From positions 310,001 through 374,000 of the forward strand of contig NZ_JAFKCZ010000004.1 in NCBI RefSeq assembly GCF_017255185.1: 64,000 nt of DNA. Direction: 5' to 3'. Position numbers and translations under genes: made by a program. Origin of the DNA: Parahaliea mediterranea (GTDB lineage Bacteria; Pseudomonadota; Gammaproteobacteria; Pseudomonadales; Halieaceae). Below, in pieces: positions 8,915 to 20,974 of the stretch; position 1 is the first letter of the stretch; every line of letters starts with the position of its first letter. A model generated the notes under the pieces. The model saw only the letters and a program-made list of their open reading frames with translations. It made no database searches and was not told the DNA's origin.

Positions 8915-9718
8915 ATGAATATGAAAATCATCGATCTTTCGATCGCTATCGACAATGATGTCCTCGCGGATCCCCCCGGCCTGGAGCCCAAGATTCATTA
9001 CATGAAGCACGATGAAACCTTTGAGCAACTGGGAGGTTTTTTCCCGGGCCTCAAGCCGGAGCAGCTTCCGGGGGGGGAGAGCTGGGCGGTCGAGCTGCTG
9101 TCGCTATCAACCCATAACGGGACTCATATGGATGCCCCCTGGCATTACCATTCAACCCAGGACGCCATGCACAAGGACGGTCCACGGCGGGCGATGACCA
9201 TCGATGAGGTACCGCTGGACTGGTGCTTTCGCCCGGGCGTAAAACTTGATTTCCGCCACGTCGAGGACGGCTACATCATCACGCAGCGCGACATTGAAGC
9301 CGAGTTGTCGCGCATCGGCTACCAGCTCCAACCACTGGATATTGTGTTGGTGAATACTTCGGCGGGCCAGGCGCTGGGGCAGCCGGATTTCCTGTCAAAG
9401 GGGTGTGGTATCGGTCGCGAGGCAACGTTGTTTCTGTGCGCGCAGGGCGTGCGCGTCGTGGGGACCGACGCCTGGTCGTGGGATGCCCCGTTCGCTCACG
9501 TGGCGGAGCGGTGGAAGGCGTGTCACGACCCGTCGATCATTTGGGAAGGGCATAAAGCCGGCAAGGATATGGGCTACTTTCAGATGGAAAAGCTCGCCAA
9601 CCTTGAAGCCCTGCCCAACCATGGTTTTATGGTTTCCTGCTTCCCCATAAAAATCAAGGACGCCAGCGCTGGCTGGACCAGGGCTGTCGCCATGGTGGAC
9701 AACGCCGATCAGCCATGA
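8915..9718 (+). CDS. Cyclase-family (kynurenine-formamidase-like) hydrolase
   Basis: A 267-residue metal-dependent hydrolase of the 'cyclase' family, which includes bacterial kynurenine formamidase and isatin hydrolase. The signature HxGTHxDxPxH is complete: H67, H71, D73 and H77 in STHNGTHMDAPWHY. The ATG at 8915 follows GGGGTT and lies 16 bases after the FAH stop; a second in-frame ATG is at 8921. It is the last gene of the TonB receptor-GST-MFS-FAH operon. Such proteins open lactone-, lactam- or amide-like bonds. The exact reaction cannot be read from sequence. Confidence 0.88.
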   Translation: MNMKIIDLSIAIDNDVLADPPGLEPKIHYMKHDETFEQLGGFFPGLKPEQLPGGESWAVELLSLSTHNGTHMDAPWHYHSTQDAMHKDGPRRAMTIDEVPLDWCFRPGVKLDFRHVEDGYIITQRDIEAELSRIGYQLQPLDIVLVNTSAGQALGQPDFLSKGCGIGREATLFLCAQGVRVVGTDAWSWDAPFAHVAERWKACHDPSIIWEGHKAGKDMGYFQMEKLANLEALPNHGFMVSCFPIKIKDASAGWTRAVAMVDNADQP

Positions 9719-9811
9719 TCGACGCCCGGTTTGCCTGTCGAAAGAGCGGGCCAGCCGATACAGGAGTGGCCCCGGCGATTTTCATCGAGATACTCCGTAG
9801 CCGCTGCAAAC

Positions 9812-9891
9812 GGAGGGAGGCGCGCGCCTCCCGCTTGGCATCGGGTCGGGTGCCGCCGCGGTATTGCCCCGACCCGAGGCAATACCCGCGG
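9812..9891. other. Dense inverted-repeat element, pseudoknot-capable, between convergent genes
   Basis: A perfect 18-base palindrome lies at 9815-9832. It is followed by two interleaved stems. TCGGGTCGGG (9841-9850) pairs with CCCGACCCGA (9868-9877). CCGCGGTATTGC (9856-9867), inside that loop, pairs with the downstream GGCAATACCCGCGG arm at 9878-9891 with one bulged base. The order A-B-A'-B' is the H-type pseudoknot topology, or two mutually exclusive hairpins. It sits between the 3' ends of the cyclase and FadH-like genes. No T-run follows, so a simple intrinsic terminator is not evident. Confidence 0.6.
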
Positions 9892-9898
9892 TGGGCGA

Positions 9899-13175
<3,277 letters not shown>

Positions 13176-13246
13176 CGTATTCCTCGGTGTTCGGTTTGTT
13201 GATAGCGACGGCGGGGACCCCGCCGCTGTGTTGGCCTTGGTCCCAT

Positions 13247-15103
13247 CTATATCAGTTCAATATGCACGGGCAGGCGCGCAAGCGTCTCCCGGGCCAGGGC
13301 ATTGTGCCCGGGCTCCTGCAGCTGAACCCTCGCCAGCTGGCCGAGTTTTGTATCCATCGATGCCTTCACCGAGGCGTTGATGGACTTTTTGGACAGCATG
13401 TCGAGAATCACCCATTCCGTTGCGAGATTTCGCAACTCCGGCTTGTATATTTTGTTGACCGCGGTCAGCGGCATTTTCTCAAGGATCACGATGCGTTTCG
13501 GAACCGCCGCACGTTCGGAGACCGTCGCTTTGCAGTGCTCGTCCAGCGCCTGAACCGTAGTGCGATGGCCGGCTTTGAGCGTGACGTAGGCGATGGGGAG
13601 TTCGCCGGCATAGGCGTCGGGCTGTCCGATGGCCACGGCGGTGGCCACTGCCGGGTGCCGGCCGAGGGGTTCCTCGATCAATGCGGGGTCGATGTTGTGG
13701 CCGCCGCGGATGATCAGGTCCTTGCTGCGGCCGGTAAGGTACAGGAAGCCGTCGTCGTCCATGTAGCCCATGTCGCCGGTGTTGAACCAGCGTTCTTCAA
13801 CCCAGGCGCCCGCATTGTCTTGTGGGTTCAGGTAGCCGGCGAAAATATGCGGCCCCCGAGCCAGGATGTCGCCGATTTCGCCAGCGGCACACTGCCTGGC
13901 ACGGCGGTTTCCATCAACGTGGGCGATCTGCATTTCCATATAGGGCAGGCGACTACCAACGCTGTTCGGTGGTGTGTCCGCCGCCGAGGACGGCCGGGCG
14001 AGGAGGCAGCTTGATTCCGTCATGCCGTAGCCGTTGGAGATCGCCACGTTGAACTTGTTCTCAAAGGCCTGTTTCAGGCTTTCGTGCAGGGGGGAGGCGC
14101 CGCAGGTTATCTCCTGGAGGCAGCCGATGTCGCAATCGCCGGCGGGCATCTGGAGCAGGGCGTCGAGGATGGCCGGGACCGCGGCAAAACTCTTGACTTG
14201 ATAGCGCTCGACGAGGTGCCACCAGTTGGGCAGCACATTGGGGGAGCGGAAGCCTTGAGGTGTGGTGATAACAAGGCTGCGCCCGGCGAACAGCGACGCA
14301 ATACCCGCGGCGACGGTGCCAAAGATATGGAACAGCGGAAGCCCGCACAGCATGGCGTAGCGGCCTTTTTCGGCGGTGCAGTCCGCGTACACCTGGGAGA
14401 CAAAAGCGATGTTCCCGTGGGTGAGCCGAGCTATTTTGGGGCGCCCGGTAGTGCCGCCCGTGTGAAAGTATGCCGCGATGTCGTTGTCATTGATCGCGCG
14501 GTCGCCGGCAAGCGCGTCCGCCGCCTGTTGCGTGATGGAGTCATTGAAATTCAGTGTCCTGATCCCGGTCGAAACACCGGCGGTGTCGCCGGGCGCATCG
14601 ACGACCAGTACCGTCTCCAGGGTGGGGACTTTTTCCATGACTTGCCCGACTTTGCTCCAGAGTTCGCGATCGACACCGGGCCCCTGGGTGACCAGCACCT
14701 TGGCCCGGGTGGCGTTCATGATCTCGACGATGTGGCCGGCCTCCAGGAACGGGTTTATGGGGCTGGCGATGCCCACTGCCTGGCCGCCCCAGAGGGCATA
14801 GTGTGTTTCGGGGAGATTGGGCAGTAACAAGCTGATCGCATCTTCCGGTCTCACGCCGAGACTGGTGAACAAGTTGGCGGTCTGGATGACGCGCTCCGCG
14901 AGTTGTAAAAAACTGACGCGGATACCGGTCTCGCCCCGGGCCGCCGTGGGTAGATACTCCAGGGCGGTATCGTGCCGGTATCTCTCGCTGCAGCTGACTA
15001 TCAGCTCAAGCGTGTTGGTCAGGGGGTAGCGACGCATTCTGGGAGAGGCTTCGAAGGTCGTTAAATCACTCGCTGTCTTCAGGTTCGCCGCGGTATCCGA
15101 CAT
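13247..15103 (-). CDS. Acyl-CoA synthetase (AMP-forming)
   Basis: A 618-residue ANL-superfamily ligase that activates a carboxylic acid to its CoA thioester via an acyl-adenylate. The phosphate-binding loop FHTGGTTGRPKIA, the GYGMTESS adenine motif, the hinge YLTGRSKDLIIRGGHNIDP and the C-terminal lysine motif NKIYKP are all present. The ATG at 15103 is preceded by AAGGAG; the longer upstream frame lacks family similarity. First gene of the minus-strand ligase, CoA-transferase, FadH operon and divergent from two acyl-CoA dehydrogenases. It is clearly paralogous to the ligase at 50208-52127 (shared LLPNLPETHYALWGG-type block). Substrate is probably an aromatic or medium-chain acid; this is inferred. 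Confidence 0.92.
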   Translation of the reverse strand: MSDTAANLKTASDLTTFEASPRMRRYPLTNTLELIVSCSERYRHDTALEYLPTAARGETGIRVSFLQLAERVIQTANLFTSLGVRPEDAISLLLPNLPETHYALWGGQAVGIASPINPFLEAGHIVEIMNATRAKVLVTQGPGVDRELWSKVGQVMEKVPTLETVLVVDAPGDTAGVSTGIRTLNFNDSITQQAADALAGDRAINDNDIAAYFHTGGTTGRPKIARLTHGNIAFVSQVYADCTAEKGRYAMLCGLPLFHIFGTVAAGIASLFAGRSLVITTPQGFRSPNVLPNWWHLVERYQVKSFAAVPAILDALLQMPAGDCDIGCLQEITCGASPLHESLKQAFENKFNVAISNGYGMTESSCLLARPSSAADTPPNSVGSRLPYMEMQIAHVDGNRRARQCAAGEIGDILARGPHIFAGYLNPQDNAGAWVEERWFNTGDMGYMDDDGFLYLTGRSKDLIIRGGHNIDPALIEEPLGRHPAVATAVAIGQPDAYAGELPIAYVTLKAGHRTTVQALDEHCKATVSERAAVPKRIVILEKMPLTAVNKIYKPELRNLATEWVILDMLSKKSINASVKASMDTKLGQLARVQLQEPGHNALARETLARLPVHIELI

Positions 15104-15230
15104 GCTGCTTACGCTCCTTGACGATAATTTTGGCAGGGTTGATACTGCCATTTGTGACTGCATTGTTCCGCAGAGCGGTACTAGCTGATAATATAATAGA
15201 ACTAAGTCGCTAAATAAAGCCGCGAGTGGG

Positions 15231-15248
15231 CGATTCCGCGCGGAATCG
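15231..15248. promoter_or_regulatory. 18-bp perfect palindrome, operator candidate
   Basis: CGATTCCGCGCGGAATCG is its own reverse complement. It lies in the 258-base divergent promoter region between the CoA ligase (start 15103, minus) and the acyl-CoA dehydrogenase (start 15362, plus). An AT-rich stretch (15187-15220) next to it could hold -10 elements. TTCCGC/GCGGAA arms resemble operators of IclR-type regulators, and an IclR gene ends this operon at 17802; the pairing is inference. Confidence 0.6.
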
Positions 15249-15361
15249 GCGGCAGCCCATGCGCGAATCGACCGCGAAGGTAAAGGCGTGGATGCGTGTT
15301 CCTGTCTCGGGGCTTTACCGGCCCGATCACCCCCCGGGAGCTTTGACGACAAGGAGTGAAG

Positions 15362-16576
15362 ATGAACATCGATTATTCCCCGGAGGAGCTGGCGTTCAGG
15401 CGGGAGGTTCGCGATTTCCTGCAAGCAAAGCTGCCCCCCGGTACCCGCCGCAAGGTGCTGGACGGCCTGCCCTTGATCAAGAGCGATCATGTGAATTGGC
15501 AGAAAATACTCTATGAGCAGGGCTGGGCCGCGGTGAACTGGCCGGTAGAGTACGGCGGCACTGGCTGGACCCCCACGCAGAAGTATATCTGGGCCAACGA
15601 GTGCGCGATGGCCGGTGCGCCGGAAGTTGTGCCATTTGGCATGAAGATGGTGGCGCCTGTTATCTACACCTACGGCAACCAGGAGCAGAAGCACCGCTTT
15701 CTCCCCGGCATTCTTTCCAGCGACCATTGGTGGTGCCAGGGCTACTCCGAGCCCAACGCGGGCTCGGATCTGGCTTCACTGACCACGAGCGCGGTGCGCG
15801 ACGGCGATAGCTATGTCGTCAATGGCACCAAAACCTGGACCACCTTGGGGCACTACGCTGACTGGATTTTCTGTCTGGTGCGAACCGGTGGTCCCGGGGT
15901 GAAAAATCAGGAAGCCATTAGCTTTCTTCTTATCGATATGGAGACGCCGGGGATTACGGTATCGCCGATCATAACGCTGGACGGCTTGCACGAGGTCAAC
16001 GAAGTGCACTTCGACAATGTTCGGGTACCGCTTGAAAACCGCATCGGTGAAGAGGGGCGGGGCTGGACGTACGCCAAGATGCTGTTGACGCATGAGCGAA
16101 CCGGGATCGCCCGGGTCGCGCAATCCAAGAAGCGCCTGCAGACGGCCAGGGAGCTGGCTTCGAATACCAGTCATGGAGACGGCATTGAGGACGACGAAAG
16201 CCTGATGCGGGTCCCGTCGTTTGCGCAAAAAGTCGCCGCTATAGAGATTGAGTTGCTGGCCCTGGAATTCACCGAGCTGCGCACCTTGTCGGCTGTCAGC
16301 ACGGGACAGGCGCCGGGCCCCGAATCGTCGATCCTGAAGATCAAGGGAACCGAGGTGGCGCAAGCTATTGACGAGCTGTATGTGGAAATTGCCGGGTACT
16401 ACGGTCTTCCCTTTGTCAAAGCGCAGTTTGGCGGCGAGTACGAGGGACCGTGGGTGGGGCCCGGAGCGGCGGCAAACAGTGCGCCGCGGTACTTCAATAA
16501 TCGCAAGACTTCAATTTACGGTGGCAGCAACGAAATACAGAAGAACATTATTTGCAAGGCCGTTCTAGGGCTCTAA
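15362..16576 (+). CDS. Acyl-CoA dehydrogenase, PimC-like large subunit
   Basis: A 404-residue FAD enzyme that forms a 2,3-double bond in an acyl-CoA. The flavin motif region GYSEPNAGSDLASL, the KTWTTLGHYADWIF block and the C-terminal YGGSNEIQKNIICK are recognisable. The layout matches the large subunit of pimeloyl-CoA-type dehydrogenases, which work as heteromers. The ATG at 15362 is 5 bases after AAGGAG; a GTG at 15356 overlaps that ribosome site and is unlikely. A second, smaller dehydrogenase follows after 25 bases. Electrons would go to ETF. Confidence 0.92.
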   Translation: MNIDYSPEELAFRREVRDFLQAKLPPGTRRKVLDGLPLIKSDHVNWQKILYEQGWAAVNWPVEYGGTGWTPTQKYIWANECAMAGAPEVVPFGMKMVAPVIYTYGNQEQKHRFLPGILSSDHWWCQGYSEPNAGSDLASLTTSAVRDGDSYVVNGTKTWTTLGHYADWIFCLVRTGGPGVKNQEAISFLLIDMETPGITVSPIITLDGLHEVNEVHFDNVRVPLENRIGEEGRGWTYAKMLLTHERTGIARVAQSKKRLQTARELASNTSHGDGIEDDESLMRVPSFAQKVAAIEIELLALEFTELRTLSAVSTGQAPGPESSILKIKGTEVAQAIDELYVEIAGYYGLPFVKAQFGGEYEGPWVGPGAAANSAPRYFNNRKTSIYGGSNEIQKNIICKAVLGL

Positions 16577-16601
16577 TCCAACATCCGGGGCGAGGTAGGG
16601 T

Positions 16602-17729
16602 ATGGACTTTTCAGTCAGTGAAGAGCAGCGGATGTTGCGGGACAGCATCGCGAAATTTATACAGCAGAACTATGATTTCCACAGTCGCTGTGAGCTGGTG
16701 GGCAGTGAGACCGGCTTTAGCGCGGCGCATTGGCAACTGTTCGCGGAACTGGGTTGGTTGAGCGTGCCGTTTCGTGAGGAAGACGGCGGGTTTGGCGGGT
16801 CGGCGGTTGATCTGATGCTAATGATGGAGGCGTTCGGCCAGGGCATGGTGGTCGAGCCCATTCTGCCTTCGGTCGTGCTGAGCGGCGGGCTGATCGCCGC
16901 CGCGGGTAGCGAGGTGCAAAAACGCGACATGCTGGGAGCGTTGATGGCGGGGCGCTTGCAGTTGGCGTTTGCGTTCAGCGAGCCGCAGAGTCGCTACAAC
17001 CTGGCCAACATCAAGACCCGGGCAGAGTTGCAGGGGGACAGTTACGTACTTAGCGGCCAAAAATCGGTGGTCTTGAATGGCGGTGCCGCGGATGTCCTTA
17101 TCGTGGCGGCCCGTACCTCCGGTGGTCAACTGGACGATAACGGCGTTTCCCTGCTGCTGGTGAATGCCGATACCGATGGGCTTGTCCGGCAGGACTACGC
17201 CACGGTGGACGGCCACCGGGCATCGGAGATCACCTTCGACAAGGTCCGGCTGCCCGCCACTGACCTGCTGGGCGAGGCGGGCGGGGCGCTGCCCGTCATC
17301 GAGCGCACGGTGGATCGGGTCTCCCTGGCGCTGTGTGCCGAGGCGGTGGGAGCGATGGAGGTCGCCTACAGGAAAACCGTGGAATACACCCGCACGCGGA
17401 AACAGTTTGGCGTAGCCATCGCCTCTTTTCAGGCCCTGCAGCATCGCATGGCCGATATGTTTATCGAATGCGAAATGGCGCGCTCGATTGTGATTATGGC
17501 TGCCTTGCAGCTCGATGCCCATAACGGCATCGCGCCCAGGGCCGTGTCCGCGGCAAAAAGCAGGGTGGGTAGGGCCGCGCGCCTTATCGGTCAGGAGGCG
17601 GTGCAATTGCACGGAGGCATCGGTGTCACGGAGGAGCTGGATATCGGTCACATATTCAAGCGATTGACCACCGTGCAATACATGTTTGGCAGTACCGACC
17701 ATCACACCCGGCGTTTTGCCTCCCTGTAG
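16602..17729 (+). CDS. Acyl-CoA dehydrogenase, PimD-like small subunit
   Basis: A 375-residue acyl-CoA dehydrogenase-fold protein. It has the N-terminal helical domain (EEQRMLRDSIAKF), a degenerate FAD motif (AFSEPQSRYNLANI) and the C-terminal RTRKQFGVAIASFQALQHRMADM and QLHGGIGVTEELDIGH segments. The end reads MFGSTDHHTRRF and lacks the usual catalytic glutamate motif, as in small subunits of heteromeric dehydrogenases such as PimD or the steroid-degradation FadE pairs. GAGGTAGGG precedes the ATG. It is likely co-translated with the upstream large subunit. Confidence 0.9.
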   Translation: MDFSVSEEQRMLRDSIAKFIQQNYDFHSRCELVGSETGFSAAHWQLFAELGWLSVPFREEDGGFGGSAVDLMLMMEAFGQGMVVEPILPSVVLSGGLIAAAGSEVQKRDMLGALMAGRLQLAFAFSEPQSRYNLANIKTRAELQGDSYVLSGQKSVVLNGGAADVLIVAARTSGGQLDDNGVSLLLVNADTDGLVRQDYATVDGHRASEITFDKVRLPATDLLGEAGGALPVIERTVDRVSLALCAEAVGAMEVAYRKTVEYTRTRKQFGVAIASFQALQHRMADMFIECEMARSIVIMAALQLDAHNGIAPRAVSAAKSRVGRAARLIGQEAVQLHGGIGVTEELDIGHIFKRLTTVQYMFGSTDHHTRRFASL

Positions 17730-17801
17730 GCTGTCGACGCCGGTGGCGCTCGCGACGGCCCCTTACTTCGGAGGAGGCCGCGTATATAATGGTGGCCGCA
17801 G

Positions 17802-18620
17802 ATGATGGAAGTTGTATTCATGAGTAGTTTTTCGGGCTTGCCCCGTGAAAAAGGCCAGGAAACCGACCGCAAGTTCATTGAGGCATTGGCCCGGGGCCTG
17901 GATGTGTTGCGCGCGTTTCAGCCCGGTGACGGATTTTTGGGCAATCAGGAAATCGCGCAGCGTACCGGCTTGCCGAAGTCCAGTGTTTCCCGCTTGACAT
18001 ATACCCTGACTCAGCTGGGCTACCTGGGGTATTCCGAGAGGCTGGAAAAGTATCAGCTGGGTAGTGGTGTGCTGGCTCTGGGCTACGCATTTATTTCGAA
18101 TTTGGCGATTCGGCAGGTTGCCAGGCCGCTGATGCAGGAGCTGGCCAACAACACCGGCGCGGCAATTGGGCTCGCGGACCGCGACCGCCTGGAAATGATT
18201 TTTGTCGAGTACAGCGCCCCGGTCAATGTGACCACCTTCAAGCATGAAATTGGCGACAAGATGCCCCTGGCCCAAAGCTCTACCGGGCGCGGATACCTGG
18301 CTGCCCTGCCAGAGGAGGAGCGCAACTACTTTCTCGGTTACCTGGAGCGCAAGGCGGGCGAAAACTGGCCGCGGATAAAGGCCGGAGTGGACGAGGCGGT
18401 GGAGTCTTACCGGCAGCGTGGCTTCTGTTGTTCGTTTGGAGATTGGGACCGGGACGTAAACGGCATCTCTGTTCCGCTGGTGATGAGCCAGGGAAATATT
18501 TATTCTTTCAATGCGGGTGGGCCCGCCTACAGGTTGACCCCGGAGTTTCTGCGGAAAGAAGTGGCGCCACTTCTGAAAAATATGGTGCGAAACATCGAAG
18601 CGAGTTTGATTCGCTACTGA
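17802..18620 (+). CDS. IclR family transcriptional regulator
   Basis: A 272-residue regulator with an N-terminal winged helix (about 25-90; GLDVLRAFQPGD, NQEIAQRTGLPKSSVSRLTYTLTQLGYL) and a GAF-like effector domain (LGDRDRLEMIFVEY-like segment, ending FSFNAGGPAYRLTPEFLRKEVAPLL). IclR proteins commonly control aromatic and acid catabolism by sensing a pathway metabolite. An alternative ATG lies at 17820 with GGAAG before it. It follows the two dehydrogenases by 72 bases and may control the divergent CoA operons through the palindrome at 15231-15248 (inference). Its stop is only 3 bases from that of the convergent tetR. Confidence 0.88.
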   Translation: MMEVVFMSSFSGLPREKGQETDRKFIEALARGLDVLRAFQPGDGFLGNQEIAQRTGLPKSSVSRLTYTLTQLGYLGYSERLEKYQLGSGVLALGYAFISNLAIRQVARPLMQELANNTGAAIGLADRDRLEMIFVEYSAPVNVTTFKHEIGDKMPLAQSSTGRGYLAALPEEERNYFLGYLERKAGENWPRIKAGVDEAVESYRQRGFCCSFGDWDRDVNGISVPLVMSQGNIYSFNAGGPAYRLTPEFLRKEVAPLLKNMVRNIEASLIRY

Positions 18621-18623
18621 CGG

Positions 18624-19310
18624 TCAATCGCGCAAAGCCCACAGCCCCGCCGCGGAATACTCGACGAGCATTTCACCGACCTTGTTCAGGTCGTCCGGGG
18701 TTAACTCCGTATTGTTCAGTAATTCATAGCCGAAATCCCGCGGCGAGATCAGCATGTTGGTGACAAAGAAACTGAATCCACGGTGAAGGCTCTGTTCCGA
18801 TATGGGCGTCAGCACCTCCTGCAGGGCATCCAGGTAGCGGCGCCTGATAGAGCCGAAGTGGTCCTGGGTGAACGATTTGGAAATGTTGGGTGTTTCCAGG
18901 AGAAAGCGGCTGAAGATTCGCAGGTAATCCATGCCGCCGGGCTTGGCGGCAACGGCATAGTGCGGCATGACATAGCCGGCGAGAATGGCCTTGAGTTTCC
19001 GCTTTTGCGTCCCTTTAAAGCTGGCCAGCTCGTCGAGGCTGTCGGATCGCTGTTTGTTCACTTCGGCGACATAGCGAGTCGCGGCGGCGACGTAAAGCGC
19101 TTCCTTGGAGCCAAAGTAGTAGTTGGCCAGGGCGACGTTGGCGCCGGCCTCGTTGACAATATCCCGGATCGAAACGCCCTTCAGGCCGTTTTGCGCAAAG
19201 AGTGAACTTGCGGATTCCATGATACGGCTTTGCGTCTGGCTGCCTGCAGAGGTTCTGCCTTGGCCTTTTTTCGGTTTGGCGACTTTTTTCGCTGTTTTTT
19301 GCGCGGACAT
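18624..19310 (-). CDS. TetR family transcriptional regulator
   Basis: A 228-residue regulator. A lysine-rich extension (about 1-25, with KKVAKPKKGQG) precedes the helix-turn-helix (IMESASSLFAQNGLKGVSIRDIVNEAGANVALANYYFGSKEALY). The rest is the helical ligand-binding domain. I chose the ATG at 19310 because the DNA-binding domain follows directly; the frame is open to 19559 without family similarity. The palindrome AAACACGTGTTT sits 13 bases upstream of the start and is the probable autoregulatory site. The same half-sites occur in the TonB-receptor promoter near 3154-3197. Confidence 0.88.
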   Translation of the reverse strand: MSAQKTAKKVAKPKKGQGRTSAGSQTQSRIMESASSLFAQNGLKGVSIRDIVNEAGANVALANYYFGSKEALYVAAATRYVAEVNKQRSDSLDELASFKGTQKRKLKAILAGYVMPHYAVAAKPGGMDYLRIFSRFLLETPNISKSFTQDHFGSIRRRYLDALQEVLTPISEQSLHRGFSFFVTNMLISPRDFGYELLNNTELTPDDLNKVGEMLVEYSAAGLWALRD

Positions 19311-19322
19311 TGCCCGGATTTT

Positions 19323-19334
19323 AAACACGTGTTT
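19323..19334. promoter_or_regulatory. AAACACGTGTTT palindrome upstream of tetR
   Basis: A perfect 12-base palindrome ends 13 bases before the ATG of the minus-strand TetR gene (19310). It matches the AAAC-N4-GTTT sites at 3154-3165 and 3186-3197. Likely the TetR operator; not tested. Confidence 0.55.
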
Positions 19335-19514
19335 CGTCGCGGTCAATAATCTGGATAATGGCCTGCCGGGGGTGCCAGGTCGCCGGTTCCACCAACAATG
19401 GCACAAAGGGCCCGCGTGGCACCCGCATGCCATAAAATGGGGCGCCCGGGCGATATTCAGCAGCCGTAAGTAGTTGCAAAACGCATTGCCGAGCCATGGG
19501 GGTTTCATACAGCG

Positions 19515-20759
19515 ATGCTCGATTCGTATACTGCACTGCCCGATCTCAGCCTTCGGCACCTGAAAGCGGCGCTGGTGGTTAGCCGCACCAAAAACCTTAC
19601 CCGGGCCGCCAGTCAGCTCAACCGGTCACAAACCGCGCTAACCAAGGGCATCAAGAAGCTCGAGGCGGGGCTTGGCGTGCGCCTGTTCGAAAGGACAAGC
19701 TGCGGCATGCAGCCCACGGCTTACTGTGAGTTGCTTGCGTCCAGCGTGGAGCGTGCGGAACGCGAGCTGATGATTGCCGGGCAGGCCTATACGAGATACA
19801 AGCCGGGCGCGCGGAATCATAAGCGCATTGCGATGTTCTCCATGGAGGTCAGCTGCAAGCGCCTGTCGGCGTTGATTGCCTTGCATGAACACCGTGACGT
19901 GAACCTGGCGGCCCTGCGGCTCGGCATTGGCCCGCCGGCGGTATACAAGGCCGTAAGAGAATCCGAAGCGTTGTTGGAAATGTCGCTGTTTGAGCGCGGC
20001 CCGACTGGCATGACGGGCAGTGCTTACTGCGATGTGCTGGTACGGCAGTTGAAGCTGGTATTCAAGGAGCTTCGCCAGCTAACAGAGGACATCGCCAGCT
20101 TGCGGGATGGAGGGGCAACGGGAACCGTTTCGATTGGCACCTTGCCCTATAGTCGCAGTATTCTGACCCCGCGCGCGATCAATCGCTTGCTGGAAGTGTA
20201 TCCGGCACTGAACATTACCACGACAGAGGGGCCGTATGTCATGCAGGAGGCTGCCCTGCGTTGCGGCGAGCTGGATTTTATTGTCGGTGCCCTGAGGGAA
20301 GGAGGCGACGCAGGTGACTTTTCCACGGAAAAGCTGCTTACCGACCGTCTCTCGATCATCGCGCGGAAGGGGCACCCACTAGTGTCGCGCCGGAAGCTCC
20401 AATTGAGCAATCTGCTGGCCTACCACTGGGTACTGCCGGCGGCCAAGACCCCCGCGCGCGGGCTTTTCGATCAGGTCCTGGAAGCGCAGGGCCTGGACAA
20501 GCCAGAGCGCTTCATTGAGTCCAGCTCGCTGTCGATGGTCCGTGGATTATTGACTGAAAGCGACAGGCTGGCGCTGTTGTCCGAACATCAGATTTACTAC
20601 GAAAGAAAATTTGGCCAGCTGTGTGTCCTGCCCATCGAGTTGCCGGGCACCTACCGCTCGATCGGGATCACGATTCGCGCCCGAACGGAACTATCCATTG
20701 CCGCCAAGGCCTTTCTGGAATGCCTGAGGGAAGTGGCCCTGGAGTTGCAGGGCGTGTGA
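19515..20759 (+). CDS. LysR-family regulator with two tandem HTH domains
   Basis: A 414-residue LysR-type protein, about 110 residues longer than usual. The first helix-turn-helix (about 12-70) reads LRHLKAALVVSRTKNLTRAA, then SQTALTKGIKKLEAGLGVRLFER. A second copy (about 112-165) reads LSALIALHEHRDVNLAALRL, then PPAVYKAVRESEALLEMSLFERG. The effector-binding domain follows from about 195 (GTVSIGTLPYSRSILTPRAI, SIIARKGHPL, GLLTESDRLALLSEHQI). So one chain carries two LysR DNA-binding modules before a single sensor domain. It precedes the aldehyde dehydrogenase gene by 279 bases and may regulate it. No canonical ribosome site is evident before the ATG. Confidence 0.9.
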   Translation: MLDSYTALPDLSLRHLKAALVVSRTKNLTRAASQLNRSQTALTKGIKKLEAGLGVRLFERTSCGMQPTAYCELLASSVERAERELMIAGQAYTRYKPGARNHKRIAMFSMEVSCKRLSALIALHEHRDVNLAALRLGIGPPAVYKAVRESEALLEMSLFERGPTGMTGSAYCDVLVRQLKLVFKELRQLTEDIASLRDGGATGTVSIGTLPYSRSILTPRAINRLLEVYPALNITTTEGPYVMQEAALRCGELDFIVGALREGGDAGDFSTEKLLTDRLSIIARKGHPLVSRRKLQLSNLLAYHWVLPAAKTPARGLFDQVLEAQGLDKPERFIESSSLSMVRGLLTESDRLALLSEHQIYYERKFGQLCVLPIELPGTYRSIGITIRARTELSIAAKAFLECLREVALELQGV

Positions 20760-20974
20760 ATACCGGCGCCTCTTGTCGGCAGCTGGAAAGCATGGAGGTA
20801 ACTTTTACTCATGGCGAGTAAACAGCTCTTCATTGGCGTCCGCGGGGGCCTGGCCATAGTCTTTCAGGTAGTTGCCGGCCAGCAATCGCCATCGTATAAA
20901 GGTGCTTGCCCGGCTCGGGCGCATGTCCGGTACAGGCGCGGGGCGGATGTCTCCGAAGGCGTCGAGTAGTTTTC

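Noticed and set aside
5749-9718. Gentisate pathway reading (GST as maleylpyruvate isomerase, FAH as fumarylpyruvate hydrolase)
   Set aside because: No gentisate or other ring-cleaving dioxygenase is present, and the GST looks closer to LigF; kept only as an alternative.
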